From Acidobacteriaceae bacterium (GTDB lineage: Bacteria; Acidobacteriota; Terriglobia; Terriglobales; Acidobacteriaceae): DNA of 36,671 nucleotides. The position numbers and the translations under genes were made by a program. The notes under the pieces were generated by a model that saw only the letters and a list, made by a program, of their open reading frames with translations, was not told the DNA's origin and ran no database searches. Location: assembly GCA_003140075.1 (NCBI GenBank), contig PLIO01000228.1:1813-38483 (forward strand), given 5' to 3'. Below are positions 31,064 through 36,671 of this stretch, piece by piece. Numbering within the stretch: the first letter of the stretch is position 1; each line of letters starts with the position of its first letter.

Positions 31064-31972
31064 TCAGGCCACTACGTCCAACGCGCCCGGCAGAACGTCC
31101 AACTCCTCGCAATGCAGCGTCAGCACTTCCCCATCCACCATCACATCCACCGGCGCGTCCAAATCGAATTCCACCCGCTTCACCGCTTTCCGCTCCGCCA
31201 GCGGATGCTTGATGTGCGTGCCATCATAAAGCCCCGGCAAATTCCGCATCAGTCCCAGTCTCCCAATCGCACCCCAGCGGACGTATTCAATCAAGCCGCT
31301 GCTCACCTCGGCCTTCGGCGCGATCATCATCGTCCCGCCGGTAAACTTGCTGTTGTTGAAAGTCAGAAACAAACAGCGGCGCCGGTCAAATTCCGTTTCA
31401 CCCTCCGCGCGCACCGGAAACGGCCTTCTCTGCAGCCGCGCCAGCCCCAGAAAAATCGAAATGAAGTATCCCACCTCTCCTTGCCCGCTGAAACGCCGCG
31501 CCCGCAAGGTCGCCACGTCCGCCGGAAACCCCAGGCTCAGCAGATTGATGTAGTGAATCACTCCAGTGCGGTGCCGCAAGCGCAACACGTCGCAATCCCG
31601 GCTGCGCCCCGCAATCAGCGACTCAATCGCGTACTCCAAGCCGCGGTCGCTGAAATCACGCAGAAAAGAGTTCCCTGTTCCCAGCGGCAAGAACCCGAGC
31701 GTCGGACGCCCGCCCGCACTCGCCTCCGGAAAAAGCCCGTTCACCACTTCATAGGAAGTTCCGTCCCCGCCCACGGCAATAAACTTTCGCTGCCCGCGAC
31801 CGTAAGCCTCGCGCGCGATCCGCGTGGCATCGCCCGCTCTCTTCGTCTCTACTACCTCAACCGCAATCCCGCCGCTTCGCAACTGCGCCAGCGCCGCGCC
31901 CAACATCTTGCGGCTCCGTCCGCCTCCAGCCGCAGGATTTACAATAGCCAGGTAAGCCTGCGCCGCACTCAC
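31064..31972 (-). CDS. Diacylglycerol-kinase-family lipid kinase (YegS/BmrU/DgkB type)
   Basis: The 302-residue protein has the DAGK catalytic fold. NPAAGGGRS lies near residues 12-20, the nucleotide-binding GGDGT is at 68-72, and PLGTGN is at 96-101. A beta-sandwich C-terminal domain contains [30 protein letters not shown] and a DGEVL near the end. The family phosphorylates diacylglycerol, sphingosine-like bases or other lipids with ATP at the inner membrane. GTG 31972 overlaps the stop of the upstream acyl ligase by 4 bp (GTGA). The kinase is thus coupled to a fatty-acid-activating gene, suggesting its substrate carries the acyl chain made by the cluster. Confidence 0.88.
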   Translation of the reverse strand: MSAAQAYLAIVNPAAGGGRSRKMLGAALAQLRSGGIAVEVVETKRAGDATRIAREAYGRGQRKFIAVGGDGTSYEVVNGLFPEASAGGRPTLGFLPLGTGNSFLRDFSDRGLEYAIESLIAGRSRDCDVLRLRHRTGVIHYINLLSLGFPADVATLRARRFSGQGEVGYFISIFLGLARLQRRPFPVRAEGETEFDRRRCLFLTFNNSKFTGGTMMIAPKAEVSSGLIEYVRWGAIGRLGLMRNLPGLYDGTHIKHPLAERKAVKRVEFDLDAPVDVMVDGEVLTLHCEELDVLPGALDVVA

Positions 31973-33678
31973 AGATCCACCACCGCTCCCCGCTCCGTGG
32001 TCTTTCCAATCTCTTCCGCCAGCGCCTGCCGCTTGATCTTCATCGACGCCGTCCGCGGAAAATCTTTCTCCCAGATCACATACCCACCCACCCGTTTGAA
32101 ATCCGACAAGCGCCGGTTCCGAGTCGTGATCTCTCCCAGCAGCGCGCTGTCAAAGCGCTGATTCTGTTCCAGCCGCAGCGCTATCACCAGCATCTCCCGC
32201 CCCAATTCCTTTTGCGGCCACAGATAGTTCGCGGCGAACACGCAATACTCTTTCACTGGCAGCCCGTCGAACACCGTCTCAATATCCTCGGGATAAATAT
32301 TCTTCCCACCTTCGGTGACGATCATGTTCTTCTTGCGCCCGAAAAGTTGCAGGTGCCCGCTCTTGTCGAACCGCCCCAAATCGCCCGTCAGAAGCCATCC
32401 ATCGACAATCGCCTCCAGAGTCAACTCCGGATCGTTCAGATATTGCGACATCACCGTCTTGCTCCGCGCCGCAATCTCTCCGATCCCTTCCTCATTGGGA
32501 TTCAACACCCGCAGTTCCACACCGGGCAGCGGTTTGCCCACCGTATCCGCGCGAAATGGTTTCAGATCGTTCACGGTGAGCACCGTTCCCGCCTCCGTCA
32601 GCCCGTAACCATTCGCCACCGGAATGCCCAGATCGTAGAAAAACTGCATCGTCGAAGGCTCCATAAAAGCCCCGCCCGTGAACACGGTCAACAAGTCTCC
32701 GCCAAACGCCCGATGCACCTGCCCCAGCAGCATCCGGCTCACTTTCACGCGTGGCTTGCTGCGCGTCAGCATTTTGTTGAGCGCAATCATTCGATTCAGA
32801 ATCGCGCGCTTCCACCCCGGCAGTTCGTCAAACTTTGCCCGCAATCCGCGCTCGAGATTCTTCACGATCATCGGCACCAGCGACACATACGTAATCCGGT
32901 AGCGCACAAATGCGTCCCGCACAAACTCCGGACGCAGAGTCCGCAGATGCACCACGCAAGCCCCGCACACAAACGGTCCAATGAATCCCACCATGAAATC
33001 AATCGCGTGATTGGTCGGTAAAATACTCAAATACCGCACCCCCGGCCAGAATGGATACCACGCCGTCAGCGCCCGGCATTGCTCCAGATAATTCTCGTGC
33101 GTCAGCGCGCACCCCTTCGGCCGCCCGCCCGTGCCCGACGAATACACGATGCACGCCACGTCTTCCCGCTGCCGCATCACGAAATCCGGTGCGCCCTTGC
33201 GCTTGAAATCTTCCCAGCGAAATCCTCCCGCCAGGTCCGCGCCCAACGGCGCCTCCGTAACCAGCACCAGCTTGGTCTTGATGTTGGGAAACTCCGGCGC
33301 CTGCGTGATCGCCCGCCAGAGGTAATACTCCACCACCAATACTTTCGCCTTCGAATGTTCGAGCAGTTGCAACTGTTCCGCCGCAGTCAGCTTGTAATCC
33401 AGAGGGACCAGCATTCCCCCGCTGTAGAAAATCGCGTACGCCGAAATCAGCCACTTCGACTGATTCGTCATTAGGATGGCCGCGCGATCCCCCGCATCGA
33501 ACTCCGCATCCTCCAGCGCCCGCGCCAGCGGAAGGCTGATTTCTTTGAAGTCGGAGTAGGTGAGCTGCGTCTTCTCGCGCTCGCGGTCCGCTTCAATCAG
33601 GCAGGTCTCGCCGGCAAAGCGCTCCAGAGAATCCCGCAACGCCGCGCCCAGGCAGCTATATTTTTGGAGATCGAGCAT
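31969..33678 (-). CDS. Acyl-AMP/acyl-CoA ligase (AMP-binding), second of the cluster
   Basis: The 569-residue protein is an ANL-superfamily enzyme. The P-loop-like [11 protein letters not shown] is at 179-189, [15 protein letters not shown] forms the A5 region, and [25 protein letters not shown] spans A7/A8. The A10 lysine is in [12 protein letters not shown]. It activates a fatty acid as acyl-AMP and transfers it to CoA or to a carrier protein. With an acyl carrier protein encoded just upstream, loading of that protein is plausible. I chose ATG 33678 because the longer frame to 33744 reads through repeat DNA. No good ribosome site is visible. It may be functionally distinct from the ligase at 34967, since the two are not close in sequence. 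Confidence 0.88.
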   Translation of the reverse strand: MLDLQKYSCLGAALRDSLERFAGETCLIEADREREKTQLTYSDFKEISLPLARALEDAEFDAGDRAAILMTNQSKWLISAYAIFYSGGMLVPLDYKLTAAEQLQLLEHSKAKVLVVEYYLWRAITQAPEFPNIKTKLVLVTEAPLGADLAGGFRWEDFKRKGAPDFVMRQREDVACIVYSSGTGGRPKGCALTHENYLEQCRALTAWYPFWPGVRYLSILPTNHAIDFMVGFIGPFVCGACVVHLRTLRPEFVRDAFVRYRITYVSLVPMIVKNLERGLRAKFDELPGWKRAILNRMIALNKMLTRSKPRVKVSRMLLGQVHRAFGGDLLTVFTGGAFMEPSTMQFFYDLGIPVANGYGLTEAGTVLTVNDLKPFRADTVGKPLPGVELRVLNPNEEGIGEIAARSKTVMSQYLNDPELTLEAIVDGWLLTGDLGRFDKSGHLQLFGRKKNMIVTEGGKNIYPEDIETVFDGLPVKEYCVFAANYLWPQKELGREMLVIALRLEQNQRFDSALLGEITTRNRRLSDFKRVGGYVIWEKDFPRTASMKIKRQALAEEIGKTTERGAVVDL

Positions 33679-33692
33679 AAGGGAATTGCTGA

Positions 33693-33776
33693 TTGTAGAT
33701 TGATGATTGCTGATTAACAACCTGCGTCGCGAACCGGATTGCAATCAATACTCGGAAATCAGCAATCAACAATTTT
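33693..33776. repeat. Inverted AATCAGCAATCA repeat between carrier protein and ligase genes
   Basis: GATTGATGATTGCTGATT (near 33697-33714) is matched in inverse orientation by AATCAGCAATCAACAATT (near 33758-33775). The arms differ at a few positions. The transcript would carry a hairpin between the acyl carrier protein and acyl ligase coding regions. I recognise the AATCAGCAATCA motif as low-complexity interspersed DNA, though it could act as a processing or attenuation site. Confidence 0.5.
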
Positions 33777-33781
33777 GTGCG

Positions 33782-34024
33782 CTAGAGCCGCGCCTGAATC
33801 CTGCTCGCCAGCGTGCGAAAGTCCGAAACTCCTTGCAATTCGTAATCCGGTAACTCCACGCGAAAATGATTCTCCAGCTTGGTTAGAAGATCGAGCGTCT
33901 GCAAGCTGTCAATCCCCAGCGTCTTGAAGAAATCGTCATCCGGACGCAATTTGTCCCGCGGCACCTTGAAATGCGCCGCCGCAAGCGTCAGAATCTCATC
34001 AAGCGTCTGTTCAGCAGTATTCAT
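33782..34024 (-). CDS. Acyl carrier protein
   Basis: The 80-residue acidic four-helix protein has the phosphopantetheine-attachment motif GIDSLQTLDLL with Ser40. PRDKLRPDDDFFKTL lies before it and ELQGVSDFRTLASRI lies at the end, as expected for an ACP. It would carry acyl chains by thioester on its prosthetic group, for the flanking ligases and crotonase. It is not next to fab genes, so it is probably a dedicated carrier rather than the housekeeping ACP. ATG 34024 gives the normal length. The longer frame would add residues encoded by the GTCATCCTGAG repeat that lies 10 bp upstream. No ribosome site is visible, which suggests the repeat displaced the normal 5' leader. Confidence 0.88.
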   Translation of the reverse strand: MNTAEQTLDEILTLAAAHFKVPRDKLRPDDDFFKTLGIDSLQTLDLLTKLENHFRVELPDYELQGVSDFRTLASRIQARL

Positions 34025-34033
34025 AAATGCTTT

Positions 34034-34060
34034 GTCATCCTGAGCGAAGCGAAGGACCCC
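34034..34060 (+). repeat. Dispersed repeat, short copy, GTCATCCTGAG / CGAAGGACCCC
   Basis: This is the smallest copy of the family: GTCATCCTGAG (34034-34044), five bases, then CGAAGGACCCC (34050-34060). It lies between the crotonase stop and the acyl carrier protein start, 10 bp from the latter. Confidence 0.75.
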
Positions 34061-34093
34061 CATCTACTGGACACTCGCCGTTCTGTGCTCTCC

Positions 34094-34954
34094 CTACGGC
34101 AAATACGGCTGCGCGTTCGCGCTCTCCACAAACTTCCGCAACCCCGCCTGCACCGCCGGACGCGCAAACAGCTCACAAAAAATATCGATCTCCTGCCGTA
34201 ACTCCTCCTGCGGAATCGGCTTGATAAACTTTTTCGCCGCCGTAGCGGTCGCTCGATCGAACTTTCCCAATTGCGCTGCCGTAGCCCGCGCCGCACGCAA
34301 CACTTCACCCTCGCCCACCACCTGGCTCACCAGCCCAATCTGCTGGGCCTTGGTGGCATTGAAGCTGCGCCCCGTCAACAACAGGTCCCTCACCACCGCA
34401 TTGCCCAAGTCTCGCTTCAGCCGCGGGATTCCGCCAAAACCCGGAATCAACCCCAGCCTTAACTCCGGAAAACAGAACCGCGCCATCTTATCCGCGATAA
34501 TCAAATCACAAGCCAGCGCCAGCTCAAACCCTCCACCAAACGTCACCCCGTGCACCGCCGCAATCGTAGTGAGAGGCGCAGCATCGATCCCATTCAATAC
34601 GCGATGAATGCGCTCCAGAAAATCCCGCACTCCCCTCGCGGCCTCAGCTTTCCCGATCGCCTGCGATCGGTGATACAGCTCACGCAAGTCCGCTCCCGCG
34701 CAAAATCCCGGTTTCAACTTGCTATAAATAATGAGTGCATGCGCCTCGGCCTGCATGCTCTCCAGAGCTGCGGAAAACTTTTCCAATTCCACAAGTGACG
34801 CTGACCCCAGCTCATTGCAAGGCTCCCGGTGCAGCGCCAACTCGATCACGCCGTCGCTAAGCGTCCAGGACAAGGCGCTCCCAGCGCACTCGCTCGCCGC
34901 TCTCGATCCTGCCTCTGCTTCGTGCACGCCGTCGTCCTTAGTCGTTCTCAGCAC
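34094..34954 (-). CDS. Enoyl-CoA hydratase/isomerase-family protein (crotonase)
   Basis: The 286-residue protein is a full crotonase. The oxyanion-hole segments are CAGADL (85-90) and HGVTFGGGFE (135-144). Both catalytic glutamates of true hydratases are present: Glu144 in GGGFELAL and Glu164 in CFPELRLGLIPGFGG. It should therefore be able to add water to a trans-2-enoyl thioester, or to isomerise it. Its CoA/ACP preference is not visible. The N-terminal 25 residues or so are extra compared with short crotonases and lack structure-like pattern. GTG 34954 lies 12 bp after the ligase stop, with GGGTGAAGA as the ribosome site. The two genes are one transcription unit. Confidence 0.88.
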   Translation of the reverse strand: MLRTTKDDGVHEAEAGSRAASECAGSALSWTLSDGVIELALHREPCNELGSASLVELEKFSAALESMQAEAHALIIYSKLKPGFCAGADLRELYHRSQAIGKAEAARGVRDFLERIHRVLNGIDAAPLTTIAAVHGVTFGGGFELALACDLIIADKMARFCFPELRLGLIPGFGGIPRLKRDLGNAVVRDLLLTGRSFNATKAQQIGLVSQVVGEGEVLRAARATAAQLGKFDRATATAAKKFIKPIPQEELRQEIDIFCELFARPAVQAGLRKFVESANAQPYLP

Positions 34955-34966
34955 TCTTCACCCGCA

Positions 34967-36628
34967 CTACACCGCCTGCTTCACCCGATACATCTCCTCA
35001 ATCTCGTTCTTCATCCGCGCCGCAATCGCATCCCGCTTCAGCTTTCCGTTCACCGTCAGCAATCCGCTTTCAATCGAAAACGCTTCCGCCCGTACGACAA
35101 ACGCCCGCACTTGTTTGTAATGCGGCAACTCCGGATTCACCGCGTCCAGCGCCGATTGCACTTGCTCACCCGTCACGTCCCCGGTCACAATCGCCGACAA
35201 ATATCCGCGCCCGTTCCCCACCACCACCACCTGCTGCGCTCCCGGCAAATTCTTCGCAATCGCGCTCTCGATCGGCTCCGGTGAAATCTTGTGCCCCGAT
35301 CCCAGCACGATCAGATTCTTGATCCGACCTGCAATCCGCCAGTTCCCCGCGACATTCATTTCTCCCTGATCGCCGGTATGAAACCATCCGTCGCGCAGCG
35401 CCTCCGCCGTTTGTTGCGGCCGGTTCCAGTAACCGGAAAAAACATTCGGTCCACGCATCACGATCTCGTCATTCTCGGCCAAACGCATTTCCATGCCCGG
35501 AATCGCCGGCCCCACCCGCCCCACCTCCACGCGGTCCGGATCGTCCATCGTACAAATCGCCGTCGTCTCCGTCAGCCCGTAAACTTGCAACACGCGAATT
35601 CCCAGCATTATGAAATAAAGCTGTGTCTCCGCGCTCAGCGGCGCCGACCCGCAAATCAGCGCCTTCAGATTCCTTCCAATCATCTTTTTCCGGATCGCCG
35701 GAAACACCAGCCGGTTCGCCAGCCCCAGCCACAATGCGTCGCCGGCTTTCGGCTGCCTCTCTTCCCGCCGCGCCCACGCCGCTTTTGCCCGCGCATAAAT
35801 CGCCTGCGCCACTCCGCCCGTCTGCCAAAGCTGTTCGTCCACAGCCCGCCGCATGCGCTCCAGCAGTTGCGGCACATTCAGAAAATAATCCGGAGCTACC
35901 ACCCTCATGTCACTCGCGATCTTCGCCAGATCCATGTTGATGGTGACCAGGCTCCGCCGCTTCAAAAAAGTAAGCAGCGCAATCCACGAGGCCGCAAACG
36001 TGAACGGCAAATAATGAAAGATGCGATCCTGCGCGGCTGAACCTGACATAAGTTGATCGAGCCGCTCCGCCGTCCGGTCCAGCATAAAGCCCACGTTCGC
36101 CGCCGTCAGCACCACGCCCTTGGCCTCACCCGAAGTGCCAGAGGTATAGATGATCGTTACGGGACTCTCTTTCCCCACCTGCGGCCGCTCCAACTGCACC
36201 CCATCCACGCCGGCAAAAACATCGTCAAACAAACATTGCGGCGGCGCACCCGGCCAACTCTGCGCAATTCCATCCCGCAATGCCGCATCGCCGCAACACA
36301 GCAGCGCCGGTGTCGAGTCTTTCATCATCGCTACCAGCTCCGCCGGCGCCTGCCGCGAATACAGCGGCACCACAATCAGGCCCTCGGCCATGAGCGCCAA
36401 ATCCATCGCCACCCAACGAATGCTGTTTGCCGCCAGCAACCCGCACCGGTCGCCCTTATTCAGTCCCCTCGAAGCAATAAATGTTCTTGCTTTGCGGACC
36501 AACTCCAGCAACTCGCCGCCGGTAACGCCCGTAATTTCACTGTCGCGAATTTCGGCAAGAATCCGCGTGTCCGCAGCCGCCTGCAGCTGCGAAAAAATCT
36601 CTCCGATAAATGGAATAGCTGCGCTCAA
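34967..36628 (-). CDS. Acyl-AMP/acyl-CoA ligase (AMP-binding), first of the cluster
   Basis: The 553-residue protein is an ANL-superfamily ligase. YTSGTSGEAKG (161-171) binds ATP, and HYLPFTFAASWIALLTFLKRRSLVTINMD is followed by ICGSAPLSAETQLYFIMLGI. VYGLTETTAICTMD is the A5 motif, GWFHTGDQGEMN the A7, and LTVNGKLKRDAI carries the A10 lysine. It resembles long-chain acyl-CoA synthetases. It opens the minus-strand cluster and is followed 12 bp later by the crotonase. The start is TTG 36628; I found no in-frame ATG upstream within the window, so the start is uncertain. The 43 bp beyond it to the window edge show no gene. Confidence 0.87.
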   Translation of the reverse strand: MSAAIPFIGEIFSQLQAAADTRILAEIRDSEITGVTGGELLELVRKARTFIASRGLNKGDRCGLLAANSIRWVAMDLALMAEGLIVVPLYSRQAPAELVAMMKDSTPALLCCGDAALRDGIAQSWPGAPPQCLFDDVFAGVDGVQLERPQVGKESPVTIIYTSGTSGEAKGVVLTAANVGFMLDRTAERLDQLMSGSAAQDRIFHYLPFTFAASWIALLTFLKRRSLVTINMDLAKIASDMRVVAPDYFLNVPQLLERMRRAVDEQLWQTGGVAQAIYARAKAAWARREERQPKAGDALWLGLANRLVFPAIRKKMIGRNLKALICGSAPLSAETQLYFIMLGIRVLQVYGLTETTAICTMDDPDRVEVGRVGPAIPGMEMRLAENDEIVMRGPNVFSGYWNRPQQTAEALRDGWFHTGDQGEMNVAGNWRIAGRIKNLIVLGSGHKISPEPIESAIAKNLPGAQQVVVVGNGRGYLSAIVTGDVTGEQVQSALDAVNPELPHYKQVRAFVVRAEAFSIESGLLTVNGKLKRDAIAARMKNEIEEMYRVKQAV

Positions 36629-36671
36629 GATGTGAATGGCAGAACCGCAATCATGAAAGCGACGTCAGATT

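Noticed and set aside
30824-32161. 445-codon plus-strand frame opposite the thioredoxin, lipid kinase and ligase genes
   Set aside because: It crosses three confident minus-strand genes and their overlaps. It is Pro/Arg/His-rich shadow sequence.
1-36671. CRISPR arrays, tRNA or rRNA genes
   Set aside because: I looked for regularly spaced repeats, tRNA TTCGA-loop/acceptor patterns and conserved rRNA blocks and saw none. A covariance-model scan would be needed to be certain.

Overview
The window reads as a chromosomal segment of an Acidobacteriota bacterium, most likely class Terriglobia. This is inferred from the gene families and remembered genome style, not from a search. The cues are fairly high GC, a FecR-domain secreted protein with a Trp/Tyr/Gly-rich tail, large Ser/Thr/Ala-rich lipoproteins with Ig-like repeats, a secreted protein with a hydrophobic-plus-WRR C-terminal sorting-like tail, a TonB-like protein beside an M48 protease, and many short dispersed repeats (ends GTCATCCTGAG / CGAAGGACCCC, and the 'GGCTTTAGCCCCTGAGG' type). 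I see no rRNA, tRNA, CRISPR array or complete insertion sequence.

Layout. 1-1850 is accessory DNA: the left end of an IS481-type element fused to a toxin-antitoxin pair, a second antitoxin cut short by a dispersed repeat, then about 700 bp of repeat-rich DNA without genes. 1854-4875 holds a TonB-like protein and a secreted M48 metalloprotease. 5095-11688 is mostly housekeeping: DNA polymerase IV, glycogen synthase, 16S rRNA dimethyltransferase RsmA, an AmrB/MEMO protein, a CPBP membrane protease and two hypotheticals. 11700-12950 contains a 58-codon gene bracketed by copies of a palindromic repeat, and a frameshifted secreted-protein gene. 12985-15614 (minus) has the FecR protein, a secreted hypothetical and RuvC. 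15941-21273 carries two paralogous giant lipoproteins that share the same translation-start cassette. 22287-23357 is a phosphofructokinase whose key residues predict pyrophosphate rather than ATP as phosphoryl donor. 23412-29139 is an array of four polytopic GT-C-type membrane proteins, at least two of them tandem duplicates.

29163-36628 is a single-strand run of eight minus-strand genes: acyl-AMP/CoA ligase, crotonase, acyl carrier protein, second acyl-AMP/CoA ligase, diacylglycerol-kinase-like lipid kinase, membrane thioredoxin, VKOR and an esterase. Several junctions overlap by 4 bp. The first five genes look like an acyl-chain activation and modification pathway working through a dedicated carrier protein. 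The thioredoxin and VKOR form a disulfide-forming pair. This cluster is my best candidate for an undescribed system.

A pattern across the window is that dispersed repeats lie exactly at gene ends. The stop codons of dinB, the VKOR gene, the 58-codon gene and the truncated antitoxin all fall inside repeats, and another repeat lies immediately 5' of the acyl carrier protein gene.
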